Below are positions 19,401 to 27,082 of a DNA stretch of 64,000 nt, piece by piece (position 1 is the stretch's first letter; the number at the start of each line of letters is the position of its first letter). Made by a program: the position numbers and the translations under genes. The notes below the pieces were generated by a model. It had not been told where the DNA came from and made no database searches. It was given only the letters and a program-made list of their open reading frames with translations. Source of the stretch: a bacterium UBA2214 (GTDB lineage: Bacteria > Zhuqueibacterota > Zhuqueibacteria > Residuimicrobiales > Residuimicrobiaceae); NCBI GenBank assembly GCA_002327255.1, contig DCUM01000165.1:39341-103340 (forward strand). The letters run 5' to 3'.

Positions 19401-19738
19401 GGCGTCAAACCGGTACGGTAAGCAGAACCACCCACGCGCAATTCCGGGGTCATGCCGTCTTTCACCATACCGCCCCACAGCAAGCCGGATTCATAGATCA
19501 CCGCTGCGGTGAGACGGGGGAAGAAGGCGCCGGATTGACCGGACGGAGCCAGGGCGCCGTTGCCGGTATTGCGCATCCAGTAGGTCACGTTATTGATGTT
19601 GAGCAACGTAATAACCGGACTGCCCGACGTTTTTTGCAGGGCAGCTTGCCTGTCCTGATCGTTTTTGGCCCAGGTCGCGGAGGAAAACAACACCAGGGCC
19701 AACCCGGTAATTAATAGAACATATGCAAATTTTCTCAT
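16415..19738 (-). CDS. Large T9SS type A cargo protein with calcium-loop-like repeats
   Basis: 1107-residue exported surface protein of unknown function. A signal peptide (MRKFAYVLLITGLALVLFSSATWA) starts it, with GGAGG 11 nt before the ATG. Near residues 190-215, two EF-hand/dockerin-like calcium loops occur: DVNGNGRLDLG and DLNGNGKIDFPGE. An Fn3-like segment near residue 610-650 (GTEYFFVVTAYNNNGDPEVP) is followed by further beta-rich sequence. The C-terminal 95 residues carry VFPNPYYGFNPRETNPVN and SGIYIAHIDM, a type A sorting domain. It lies between a TonB receptor and a PorV-like gene in one operon. The protein may bind or present the ligand taken up by the receptor, as SusD does for SusC; this is inference. 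Confidence 0.85.
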   Translation of the reverse strand: MRKFAYVLLITGLALVLFSSATWAKNDQDRQAALQKTSGSPVITLLNINNVTYWMRNTGNGALAPSGQSGAFFPRLTAAVIYESGLLWGGMVKDGMTPELRVGGSAYRTGLTPGAILSPGVAENPNAADVRIWRIRRDYKTADLVQDAAEYNETNLSSVTAGQVDAIRAQYEKDWFEWPWQKGAPFYDVNGNGRLDLGYSQDLNGNGKIDFPGEIEEPGELGADQMIWYVVNDLSAAQTRYFYGSEPIGIEMQVTLWGYKRTDALGNVAFKKYKVMYKGMSNTPTNAYVDSCFFAAWSDPDLGEAGDDFVGCDTTLALSFVYNANARDLNYDKFELPPPAGGYDFLQGPIVPTGNPDDVAIFNGTLRHGYKNLKMSAFNYFAAGSSITDPPQGVYDGTRQWYNMMNGLIPAGTSAFTDGKGNPTRFPLAGDPVQGTGDLDGVILTPGDRRMQMITGPFKLAYGDTQEVVVAAVFGLGGDRQSSVAVMKFNDISAQSAYDNFFVLPVAPPSPKVHVAELNQKIVLNWGEDHELLNEIETQNFLGYHFEGYVVYQLPSASAQLSEGRRLATIDVDNLVSTIFDLQFDPSSGYIVNKPVKFGTNTGLSRSFVITQDVFTGKPLVNGTEYFFVVTAYNNNGDPEVPVHALESTPVVLKAVPQSPNPGVRYMHVDGEVLEVEHVGPSNGEIIATVVDPTKTIDANYEVYFKVRNDSTFWSLYNATANKAIFQEVYEDPATFGANSPVFNGVVVQEYGSLPGMAGWEAIPAANRWWTWAGGAGDYGLSQFNGAMCDGFEYTDFWGLGSVASEIHPVLLKFAETDAQGNLKNPNDPNSSMAYRYLRAATSAPAKPEFAPFIVNPSPGWVFQDRRVVPFVAIDEVTGKQLDIGFMENNVAAGLVDGKYWPPDYTLAAPAGSNTASAGPREWLWIFETVYTADSKPALMTSLLDGDYPVMYWSLAARRGPSAAPKAGDQFRFLAKLPNTAADVFKFSTKASTYTASVAGTDIEAIKVFPNPYYGFNPRETNPVNRFVTFNHMPQYATVKIFDLAGSLVKVLEKEDPTQFLRWDLTNHNNLPVASGIYIAHIDMPKIAKAKIIKVALVREQEFIEVY

Positions 19739-19798
19739 AGATGATCAAACCTCCAGTTTTAGAACGTGTAGTCAAAGCCCGTTGCTGACCACGGTTCC

Positions 19799-22700
19799 TT
19801 AGTAGTTGATGTACAGACCGACTCGGATCTCGCGCGGCTGTCCCCAAAGATCACCGGGATAACCCGCGATGGTCCAGTTTTGACCATTCAGATCGTTAAA
19901 TTTCTGCAACATCATCTTGTAGCCCGAACCGGTTTCAGAGGCGAGTTTCAGGCCGCTGAGGGATGGATCCGCCAAAAAGCCGTCGATGTCCGAACCGGTG
20001 CGCGGCCAGACGTTGAGGATATTTTTGGTGTTGAGCAGGTTCTGGGCATAGATGTAGACATTGACGTCAAATTTGCCGATGGAGATGGTCTTGTCCAGGC
20101 GGCCGTCGAGATAGAAGGTCCACGGCGTCATCGAAGAGCCGATGGGCTCGAGCGGACGGCGGGAGCGGGCATCGGAACCGTTGCCGGCTGCGCCGGACTG
20201 GGCATCGACCTGTCCAAGAGCGCCACCGCTGAGCGTGTAGGGGTGTCCGCTGCTGAACTTGAAGAGCAGATTGAGGCCGAGTCTCTCGAGGATCGGGCCG
20301 CCATCATCCTTGTCAAAGCGGTAATCGAGGTTGATGTTGCCGCTGTGGGGATGGTTGAAATAGGTCGGCGTGATGATCGTGATCTGACGGGTTCCCTGAT
20401 CCAGGGCCGCACTGCTTTGGTTGACATACGAACCGGTGCCGCGGGCGGTCTGGTAGGTATAGTTCACCCAGCCCATGACGCGGTTGACGCGGCGCATGGT
20501 GTAGCGGAACTCGACGCCCTTGGAGGTCGAGAATCCACCATTGGTGGTGATGTCATAGGGCTGTACGCCCGACTCGGGAGACGTGAAGACACGCTGCGTC
20601 TGGAGTTGATCCTTGATGTCCTTGTAGAAGAGGGTGACATCGAAGGAGGCGTTGTCGGCGAATTGCTGATTGAATCCCACTTCGTAGGAGGTGGTGCGTT
20701 CCGGATCGATGCGGAAGGCGAACGGGTTGGTGAAAAAGTTACCCGAGGCGCCGATATTCATGGCGCGGTTCCACATCGAGCGGTAGACCTGCGTCATCTG
20801 CGGCATCATGATGTACTTGCCCCACTGGAAGTGGAACTTGGTGCGATCGGTGACCGGGAAGGAGAAGCCCAGTCGCGGACTGACCGTGACAGACGCTTTC
20901 ACTTTGTCATAAGCAGATTCCATCAACACGTTGTTCTGGCGATCGTAGCCGGGGTTGGTGTAATCCTTCGGTTCCCAGGTCTGCATGTCATAATAGTCCA
21001 GACGCAGGCCCGAGTTGATCACCAGGTCCTTGTATTCATAGATATCATGCAAATAAGCGGCGCCGATGAGCGGATGGGGGGTCTTGTTGAAGAAGGGACC
21101 GCCGTCGGTCTCCTTGCCGAAGACGTCATAGCCGTAGATATTGGGCGCCAAAGAGATGAAGTACTGCTCCAGGGCGGCCGGATTCAGCAGGATGCCCGGA
21201 TTGTTGCGCAGATAGAGATGAGAGCTGGCCGTTGTCGGCGCTGCGTAACTGCGCATGGTCCAGTACTGCATTTCACCGCCGAAGGTGAGGTTGTGGCGGT
21301 TGGTTTTCACCGTAAAGTCGAGGTTACCGCCGACATAGGAACGCTTGAAATAATTCAGCGAAGTGATCCAGGGACGTTCGGGGGCGGCAAAGGCGAAATC
21401 ATAGATGCTGAGGGCGTAAGCCGGCTGAGCGTAACGGGCAAATGCGTTCGGGAAGCCCGCTTTGGCCTGCGCCAGGCTGTCGACATAGGACCAGGCATCA
21501 TCCTTGAAAAGGGGATCGTAGCTCTTGCCGCGGAAACCGCTGTGCGCCAGGCTCAGGGTATAGAAGGCGTTGGGCGAGAGGAAATGGGTCATCTTGGTGG
21601 TCAGCGTCATCTGGCTCTGCTCGTTGATGGAGCTGCGTTCGCGGCGCAGGAGGTTCGACAGCGGATCGCCGTTGCCGGACCAGCGGATGTAGGAGCCGAT
21701 GGCCGAGCCGCGCAGGGTGATGGATTTGCTCAGGTCATAGGTGAGGACGCCATTGTAATTGTAGCGGTTGCGCTGGTTGTTCCACGGGATGATACCGCCT
21801 TTCCAGTCCAGCACCTGCACGGTATCGCCATTGCCACCGAGCAGACCGGAATCCACCAGCTGCATGATCTGGCCGTCTTGGAGCACGGTCTTGTTGTGTT
21901 CCAGCGTGAAGGGTTCCCAGAAGTTGCGGCTCTGGTCGCGGTCAAAGCGGTTTTCGCCCGCCACAAAGAATTTTACCTTCTTGTTGGTGTAGGGCACGGG
22001 GCCGCTGGCGGTGAGCACATAATCGGAATAACCATAGGAATAGGTGTCGAGGAATTTCTCACCCGGAGTGGCGAGCTGGTCGGTCTCGAGGCGGAGGCTG
22101 AAGCGGTAATCCGGCGTGCCGCTCTTGAGCACCGAAGCGATGATACCGCCGCTGGCGCCGCCGTACTGGGCGGTATAACCACCGGCCTGCATCTGCACTT
22201 CTTCCAGGGCTTCCGGAATCACCGTGGCCATGTTGCTGGCGCTGGAAATGCCAAAAGCGCCCGAAGAACCGACGACGTCGCGGGTATTGACGCCTTCGAC
22301 GTAATAGCCGACCGCGTCGCCGCGGCTGCCGCGGATGTAGTAGACGCCATCCTGCGTGACCACGCCGGGATTGAGCGCTGCGGCGGCGGTGACGCCACGG
22401 ATGGGCAGGTTTTCAATCTGTTCCGTATTGAGAATACGGGTGGTATTGGTCGAGGTCTTTTCGATCAGGGGGCGTTCACCGATGATGGTGATCTCCTGCC
22501 CCTGCAGCACCGAGGGCGTCATGTTGACGGTGACGCGTTCGGTCAGACCGATGCGAACACGAATGTTCTCGATTCTCATGGTGGCATACCCGACAAAAGT
22601 CGCCTGCAGGGTATAGACGCCGACCGGGATGTTCTGGATATAGAACTCTCCGTTCACATCGCTGGCAGCGCCATAGGTGGTGCCCACGAGCAACACATTG

Positions 22701-22849
22701 GTGCCAGGCAACGGCTCACCCGTTTCTTTGTCCTTGACAACACCCGAGATTCGTCCCGATGTGGTCTGGGCGAACCCGGGAATGGTGAGCATATAGAGCA
22801 TGACAATTGCCAAGACGGCCGATAATAGAAAATGACGATGTCGAAACAT
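19799..22849 (-). CDS. TonB-dependent receptor with carboxypeptidase-regulatory-like N-terminal domain
   Basis: Outer-membrane active transporter, 1016 residues. A signal peptide ends near residue 28 (MLTIPGFAQ). A carboxypeptidase-regulatory-like domain (residues 32-115) has GVVKDKETGEPLPGTNVLL and FVGYATMRIENIRV. EITIIGERP resembles a TonB box; the plug domain follows (IENLPIRGVTAAAALNPG, VYYIRGSRGDAVGYYVEGV, QYGGASGGII). The remainder is a strand-rich barrel ending in IRVGLYINY. No SusD-type lipoprotein gene is adjacent; instead a DUF4397 lipoprotein lies upstream and a T9SS cargo protein downstream. GGAGG lies 5 nt before the ATG. The ligand is unknown. Confidence 0.93.
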   Translation of the reverse strand: MFRHRHFLLSAVLAIVMLYMLTIPGFAQTTSGRISGVVKDKETGEPLPGTNVLLVGTTYGAASDVNGEFYIQNIPVGVYTLQATFVGYATMRIENIRVRIGLTERVTVNMTPSVLQGQEITIIGERPLIEKTSTNTTRILNTEQIENLPIRGVTAAAALNPGVVTQDGVYYIRGSRGDAVGYYVEGVNTRDVVGSSGAFGISSASNMATVIPEALEEVQMQAGGYTAQYGGASGGIIASVLKSGTPDYRFSLRLETDQLATPGEKFLDTYSYGYSDYVLTASGPVPYTNKKVKFFVAGENRFDRDQSRNFWEPFTLEHNKTVLQDGQIMQLVDSGLLGGNGDTVQVLDWKGGIIPWNNQRNRYNYNGVLTYDLSKSITLRGSAIGSYIRWSGNGDPLSNLLRRERSSINEQSQMTLTTKMTHFLSPNAFYTLSLAHSGFRGKSYDPLFKDDAWSYVDSLAQAKAGFPNAFARYAQPAYALSIYDFAFAAPERPWITSLNYFKRSYVGGNLDFTVKTNRHNLTFGGEMQYWTMRSYAAPTTASSHLYLRNNPGILLNPAALEQYFISLAPNIYGYDVFGKETDGGPFFNKTPHPLIGAAYLHDIYEYKDLVINSGLRLDYYDMQTWEPKDYTNPGYDRQNNVLMESAYDKVKASVTVSPRLGFSFPVTDRTKFHFQWGKYIMMPQMTQVYRSMWNRAMNIGASGNFFTNPFAFRIDPERTTSYEVGFNQQFADNASFDVTLFYKDIKDQLQTQRVFTSPESGVQPYDITTNGGFSTSKGVEFRYTMRRVNRVMGWVNYTYQTARGTGSYVNQSSAALDQGTRQITIITPTYFNHPHSGNINLDYRFDKDDGGPILERLGLNLLFKFSSGHPYTLSGGALGQVDAQSGAAGNGSDARSRRPLEPIGSSMTPWTFYLDGRLDKTISIGKFDVNVYIYAQNLLNTKNILNVWPRTGSDIDGFLADPSLSGLKLASETGSGYKMMLQKFNDLNGQNWTIAGYPGDLWGQPREIRVGLYINY

Positions 22850-22873
22850 TTATTCCTCCATCTCCACGAATAA

Positions 22874-23566
22874 TTAGTCAATGTAGAATTTTTGGGCTGA
22901 TAGCGAAGCCTTGGGATTGTAGAGAACCACCAGATTGCCCGCTCCAGCTACGGGAGAAATCTCCATTTTGTACCATTCGTTGTTGGCGCTATCCAGGAAG
23001 CGAACCGTATAGTTGTAACCGGTTCCGGGGAAATGCTTGCCCACGGTCCTGGCAAAGGCCAAAGAGGCGCTGAGGGTTTCCGTGGTGGTGGAACCGTCAG
23101 CCGTTTTGGTTTTGACTAGGTCGACTTTGAAGGATGCGTCTGGACACATCTGGGCGACAAAGATGGCCATCTGGTCCGATGGCACCGGTTTGTACAACAG
23201 ATGTTCCTGGAGTCTGAGGAACCGGCTGCTGTTGGCCGCATTCTTGGTGGCGACGAAATAGGTGCCCTGGAAATCGGTGGTGACCGCCAGGGTATCAGCG
23301 GCTTCGGAACCGGCCTGAAAAGCATATCTACCAGCGTTGACGGTCTGGTAATTCGTGCCTTTTCCCGGCGCCAAAGTGCCCACACTCTTTCCATCGAATT
23401 TCACGTCCAAGCTGCCCAGGTCAGCTGCCGTATTGATGATACGAACCTTTGCCTTGAGGACCGGCATGTTAATCCCGTCGGTCGGAATTTGCACGCAGCT
23501 TACGACAAAGATCATAAGCAGGCAAGCCGAACCGATCAGGAGTAACCTTTTCAAGCTTGATTTCAT
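22874..23566 (-). CDS. DUF4397-domain lipoprotein
   Basis: 230-residue predicted lipoprotein. The N-terminus MKSSLKRLLLIGSACLLMIF is followed by VVSC, a lipobox with Cys24 as the lipidated residue. The mature part has the DUF4397 pattern (KVRIINTAADLGSLDVKFDGK, GTNYQTVNAGRYAFQAG, FVATKN), an Ig-like beta fold with no known activity. GAGGAG lies about 11 nt before the ATG. It is the first gene of the operon with the TonB receptor, T9SS cargo protein and PorV-like protein. A periplasmic or surface accessory role for the receptor is inferred from position only. Confidence 0.85.
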   Translation of the reverse strand: MKSSLKRLLLIGSACLLMIFVVSCVQIPTDGINMPVLKAKVRIINTAADLGSLDVKFDGKSVGTLAPGKGTNYQTVNAGRYAFQAGSEAADTLAVTTDFQGTYFVATKNAANSSRFLRLQEHLLYKPVPSDQMAIFVAQMCPDASFKVDLVKTKTADGSTTTETLSASLAFARTVGKHFPGTGYNYTVRFLDSANNEWYKMEISPVAGAGNLVVLYNPKASLSAQKFYID

Positions 23567-23645
23567 AATCTCTTACTCTCCTCAAATTCGTTCACTTTCT
23601 GTTCTTGAAAGGAAAACTGGCCGATGAACTCATGCGGCGTGATTT

Positions 23646-23659
23646 GTGAAACCTTTCAC
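23646..23659. promoter_or_regulatory. Palindrome GTGAAA-CC-TTTCAC, possible operator
   Basis: A perfect inverted repeat with 6-bp arms and 2-bp spacer, about 80 nt upstream of the DUF4397 start codon. It could be a regulator site or the base of a small RNA hairpin. The regulator is unknown and the match could be chance in AT-rich sequence. Confidence 0.3.
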
Positions 23660-23802
23660 CTTCTGGTGCGTAAAACAGTCATAAAAGGTTCGATGTGTGT
23701 GACCTCCTCTTTTTTATACCTCTGGCTTGATTAAGGTTGCGTTGGTTGAACTGTCCCAATAAAAAGCATTCCTGCATATCCATGCGGGGCTTCCCATACC
23801 CA

Positions 23803-23931
23803 TCAGCTGCACAATGATGGCAAAAACCGCATTTTCATGCAGTCGAATGTTGAATTCAATTTGATTATTTTATGATGTAAACAACTTGAGACGGGAAATT
23901 GAGCACGATCATCAGCAACACATTGACGCAT
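23803..23931 (-). CDS. Possible 42-residue leader peptide
   Basis: A short frame from ATG at 23931 to TGA at 23805-23803 with AGAGGA placed 7 nt before the start. The product (MRQCVADDRAQFPVSSC...) has four Cys and no membrane segment or known domain. It lies inside the long leader of the TonB-receptor operon, so translation could in principle control the operon. Composition matches surrounding noncoding DNA, so it may well be spurious. Confidence 0.2.
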   Translation of the reverse strand: MRQCVADDRAQFPVSSCLHHKIIKLNSTFDCMKMRFLPSLCS

Positions 23932-24218
23932 GCGTTAATCCTCTTTTCCATTCAACGACCATGAATGAGAATAAGGCTTCTAGCCTGACACCTTATGGGG
24001 CCAAAATTTTCTTTTAAAAAAGTGCTGAAACGCAAATAACCGGTCAATTGGTGACAACTTTCTACTCTTTTGGGGCCATGGGAAATCAAGATGGTTTAAT
24101 TACTGCAATTACAATTAATTATAGACAGGCTGCAAATTGAAGTGCCAAAGCAATAATTATTAGTATGTTGAGGTATATATTTTAGCCAAATAAAATAATA
24201 ACCTGCTCGATACCGCCC

Positions 24219-24247
24219 AATATAAACAAATTTGAACTCGCCGTCAA
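24219..24247 (-). promoter_or_regulatory. Strong sigma-70-type promoter of the DUF4397-TonB-T9SS operon
   Basis: Minus strand: -35 TTGACG at 24247-24242, exactly 17 bp spacer, -10 TATATT at 24224-24219, followed by GGGCGG. It begins 43 nt past the engB stop. The -35 and -10 each match the consensus at five of six positions. Confidence 0.75.
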
Positions 24248-24289
24248 GTTTTTTTTCTCGTTTTCGTCATTAATCTTCATAACTTTACT

Positions 24290-24874
24290 TCACCGCAAAT
24301 ACCCCGTTATATTCCTCCACAGCGCCTCCTTACCCGCTTTGGTATGGGCTGAAAACGCCAGCAGAGTCTCCAGATCAAAGCCCGGCTGCGCATGCCGCAA
24401 TTCTTCCAGGCGTTTGCGCAACTGCTGATTCGACAATTTATCGGCTTTGGTAGCCACCACCACATACGCCATCCCCTGCGTCCGCAGCCACGCCAGCAGC
24501 TGTAAATCCAGTTCCGAGAGCGCGTGGCGGATGTCGACCAGCACCACCACCAGGCGTAGTGATTCCGAGACGCCGAGATAGGTCTCGATCAGGCCCTGCC
24601 ACGCCTGACGCAGGGTCCGGGAGGATTTGGCATAGCCATATCCCGGCAGATCGACAAAGTAAAATTGCTGATTGATGAGATAAAAATTGAGGGTTTGCGT
24701 TTTGCCGGGCGTGGCGCTGACATAGGCCAGGCGCAGGCGATTGACGAGGGCGTTGAGCAGACTCGATTTGCCGACATTGGAGCGCCCGGCAAAGGCGATC
24801 TGGGGCAAGCGGTCGCGCGGCAAGTCTTCAACCCGGGCCACGCACCGGGCAAATTCAACCGAGGTGATCTTCAT
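24290..24874 (-). CDS. engB: Ribosome biogenesis GTP-binding protein EngB/YsxC
   Basis: GTPase for large ribosomal subunit assembly. From the ATG at 24874 (GGGAG 6 nt upstream): G1 P-loop GRSNVGKSS at residues 30-38, G2 region TPGKTQT, G3 DLPGYGYAK, G4 TKADKL and G5 SAHTKAG. The length (194 residues) is normal. It lies 61 nt after clpX and is probably the last gene of the tig-clpP-clpX-engB run. Confidence 0.95.
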   Translation of the reverse strand: MKITSVEFARCVARVEDLPRDRLPQIAFAGRSNVGKSSLLNALVNRLRLAYVSATPGKTQTLNFYLINQQFYFVDLPGYGYAKSSRTLRQAWQGLIETYLGVSESLRLVVVLVDIRHALSELDLQLLAWLRTQGMAYVVVATKADKLSNQQLRKRLEELRHAQPGFDLETLLAFSAHTKAGKEALWRNITGYLR

Positions 24875-24935
24875 GGTCGCTCCCGAGTACAGCACAGAAA
24901 GTGTGCTGTATCATTTTCTCTGCACTTGCGGCCTG

Positions 24936-26210
24936 TTACGCCGCGGATTCCACAGAGTCCTTATCCGCGGCAGCGGTTTTGCGCCGCTTGAAGACCGGCT
25001 CCCCCTGCTTCTTCACCACAGCGGCGGTGATGCGGCAAGCGCTGATCTCCTTGCGCGACGGCAGCTGATACATGATCGACAGCATGGTCTCTTCCATGAC
25101 CGAACGCAGGCCGCGCGCTCCGGCGCGCCGTTTCCGGGCGATGCGCACGATCTCGCGCAACGCCTCCTCCTCGAACTCCAACTCCACCTCATCCAGCGCC
25201 AATAACTTGACATACTGCCGCGTCAGGGCGTTTTTGGGCTCGGTGAGGATTTTCAGCAAAGCCTCGTCATCGAGTTCATCCAGCGTGCACAGCACCGGCA
25301 AGCGGCCGGCGAGTTCCGGGATCAAGCCGAATTGCAGCAAGTCCTCCGGCTCCACCTGGTGCAGGATGGTGCTGATTTGCGTCTTTTCGTTCCTGTTCTC
25401 GGCGCCGAAGCCAAACGATTTTTTATCGAGACGGCTGCCGATCAGCTTCTCCAGCGACTCGAAGGCGCCCCCGCAGATGAAGAGGATATTCTGGGTGTTG
25501 ATGTTGATGAATTCCATCTCCGGATGCTTGCGGCCGCCTTTGGGGGGGACCGATGCCACGGTGCCTTCGAGAATTTTCAGCAGCGCCTGCTGCACGCCCT
25601 CTCCGGAGACGTCCCGGGTGATGGAGGGGTTGCCGCTCTTGCGAGCGATCTTGTCCAGTTCATCGATGTAGACGATGCCGCGTTCGGCGCGTTCGAGATT
25701 GTAGTCGGCCGCCTGCAGCAATCGCACCAGGATATTTTCCACATCCTCGCCGACATAGCCCGCTTCGGTCAGCGTGGTGGCGTCGGCAATGGTGAAGGGC
25801 ACCTGGAGAAAACGCGCCAGCGTCTGCGCGATGAGCGTCTTGCCGGTCCCGGTCGGACCGATCAGCAGCACATTGCTTTTTTCCAGGAGGACGTCATCGC
25901 TGATGGCCGCATGGTCGATGCGTTTATAGTGGTTGTAGACCGCCACCGCCACGGTTTCCTTGGCACGCTCCTGTCCGATGACAAAGCGATCCAGCTCCGT
26001 CTTGATCTGTTCCGGGGTTGGAATGGGCCCCAGCGCCGTGGTGCTGCGCCGCGATTTTTCGCGCGCAACGATCTTGTCCGCGATGGCCACGCATTCGTTG
26101 CAGATGGTCACATCGGGACCGGTCACGATGGTTTCGACCTGCTGGCTGTTTTTGCCGCAGAACGAACAGATCACCAGACGGCGGTTGCCTTTATTGCGCT
26201 GATCTATCAT
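24936..26210 (-). CDS. clpX: ATP-dependent Clp protease ATP-binding subunit ClpX
   Basis: AAA+ unfoldase that feeds substrates to ClpP. The N-terminal zinc-binding domain has Cys15, Cys18, Cys37 and Cys40 (CSFCGKN...CNEC). Walker A is GPTGTGKT at residues 118-125 and Walker [11 protein letters not shown] with Asp183-Glu184. The pore loop region [10 protein letters not shown] and sensor/arginine-finger segments ([12 protein letters not shown]) are present. The length of 424 residues is typical. It lies 15 nt after clpP, clearly co-transcribed. Confidence 0.97.
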   Translation of the reverse strand: MIDQRNKGNRRLVICSFCGKNSQQVETIVTGPDVTICNECVAIADKIVAREKSRRSTTALGPIPTPEQIKTELDRFVIGQERAKETVAVAVYNHYKRIDHAAISDDVLLEKSNVLLIGPTGTGKTLIAQTLARFLQVPFTIADATTLTEAGYVGEDVENILVRLLQAADYNLERAERGIVYIDELDKIARKSGNPSITRDVSGEGVQQALLKILEGTVASVPPKGGRKHPEMEFININTQNILFICGGAFESLEKLIGSRLDKKSFGFGAENRNEKTQISTILHQVEPEDLLQFGLIPELAGRLPVLCTLDELDDEALLKILTEPKNALTRQYVKLLALDEVELEFEEEALREIVRIARKRRAGARGLRSVMEETMLSIMYQLPSRKEISACRITAAVVKKQGEPVFKRRKTAAADKDSVESAA

Positions 26211-26225
26211 AGCGATGCCACCCTC

Positions 26226-26834
26226 TTATTTGGCCTTTTTGGTTTTGTGGCCGTCTTTGCGAATCATCAGTTCATCGATGATGCCATAGGTTTTGGCTTC
26301 CTCGGCGCTCATAAAAAAATTGCGATCCGTATCCTTGACGATCCGCTCCAGCGGTTGTCCGCTATGGCTGGCGAGAATTTCGTTGAGTTTCTGGCGGATG
26401 ACGAGAATTTCCCTGGTCTGTATTTCGATATCGGTCGCCTGGCCTTGCGCGCCGCCCATGGGCTGGTGGATCATGATGCGGGAATGGGGCAGGGCAAAGC
26501 GCTTGCCTTTGGCGCCGGCGGCCAGCAGCAGGGCGCCCATGCTCGAGGCCTGGCCGATGCAGATGGTGGAGACATCCGGTTTGATGTGCTGCATGGTATC
26601 GTAGATGGCCAGGCCCGAACTGACCAGGCCGCCCGGACTGTTGATATAGAGATAGACATCCTTTTCAGGATCTTCGGCGTCGAGAAAGAGCAACTGCGCG
26701 ATGGCCAGGCTGGCCACCGTGTCATCGATGGCGCTGCCCAGAAAGATGATGCGCTCCTTGAGCAGGCGCGAAAAAATATCATAGGCGCGTTCGCCGCGGC
26801 CGGTCTGTTCTATGACGATTGGTACGAGTCCCAT
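26226..26834 (-). CDS. clpP: ATP-dependent Clp protease proteolytic subunit ClpP, catalytic Asp replaced by Asn
   Basis: Barrel protease subunit paired with ClpX. The N-terminus [20 protein letters not shown] aligns without gaps to B. subtilis ClpP. Ser98 (IGQASSMGA) and His123 ([12 protein letters not shown]) of the triad are present. The third residue lies in [14 protein letters not shown]: position 172, Asp in most ClpPs (TDRD), is Asn here, encoded by AAT at 26321-26319. Family knowledge: ClpP1 of Listeria monocytogenes carries the same Asn. The hydrophobic docking region looks intact. AGGAG lies 6 nt before the ATG. No second clpP is in the window. Confidence 0.95.
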   Translation of the reverse strand: MGLVPIVIEQTGRGERAYDIFSRLLKERIIFLGSAIDDTVASLAIAQLLFLDAEDPEKDVYLYINSPGGLVSSGLAIYDTMQHIKPDVSTICIGQASSMGALLLAAGAKGKRFALPHSRIMIHQPMGGAQGQATDIEIQTREILVIRQKLNEILASHSGQPLERIVKDTDRNFFMSAEEAKTYGIIDELMIRKDGHKTKKAK

Positions 26835-27082
26835 GATTTCTCCTGATTTTCATGATGTATAACCCATTGCGGGAGGCCTGTGCAGGGGTCTTTGATGCCG
26901 CCCTGGAATACCCGAGCACATCCATATGGCTCGGCGACCTGCATCCGCCCTCCGCACAGGGTGTCGGCAAATGTTCTGTGGTCCTTGCCCACGCAGCGGG
27001 TTGCCCCCGGGTTGGGTTGGCGCCCCACTGAAAAACCGCCTGGGGCTTGTCTGGCGACAAGGCCCGGCGCAAACCCCTCCTT
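26835..27082 (-). other. GC-rich structured spacer between trigger factor and clpP, possible ncRNA or long leader
   Basis: A 248-base gap with no supported gene. Three nested or adjacent stems are visible: CCTGTGC (26877-26883) with GCACAGG (26954-26960), inside it CCGAGC/GCTCGG (26912-26934), and separately CTTGTC-TGGC-GACAAG (27046-27061). Pairing arms conserved across 80 nt suggest folded RNA in the tig-clpP message. It does not match the SRP, 6S, tmRNA or RNase P cores I can recognise. No AT-rich promoter for clpP was found here. Confidence 0.3.

Larger units (their letters stand above)
23567..24247 (-). other. Long AT-rich leader/intergenic region upstream of the DUF4397-TonB operon
   Basis: 723 bases without a clear gene separate engB from the DUF4397 gene, far more AT-rich than its surroundings. 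It holds a strong promoter at its engB end, so the message would carry a leader of about 645 nt. Visible structure: hairpin AGGCT/AGCCT (23974-23986) nested in ATAAGG/CCTTAT (23971-23996), a 10-of-12 inverted repeat (23995-24006 with 24068-24079), a small ribosome-site-bearing reading frame (23803-23931) and a palindrome at 23646-23659. No known riboswitch class was recognised. Confidence 0.6.

Noticed and set aside
19880..22825. A 981-codon open frame on the plus strand opposite the TonB receptor gene.
   Set aside because: The opposite strand encodes a complete receptor with signal peptide and domains. The plus frame has biased low-complexity composition and no domain, as expected antisense to GC-rich coding DNA. 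Other long plus-strand frames were rejected for the same reason.
24130..24149. A sigma-54-like TGGCAC ... TTGCA on the minus strand in the long leader.
   Set aside because: The GG and GC elements are separated by 11 bases instead of the strict 10, so it is unlikely to work.
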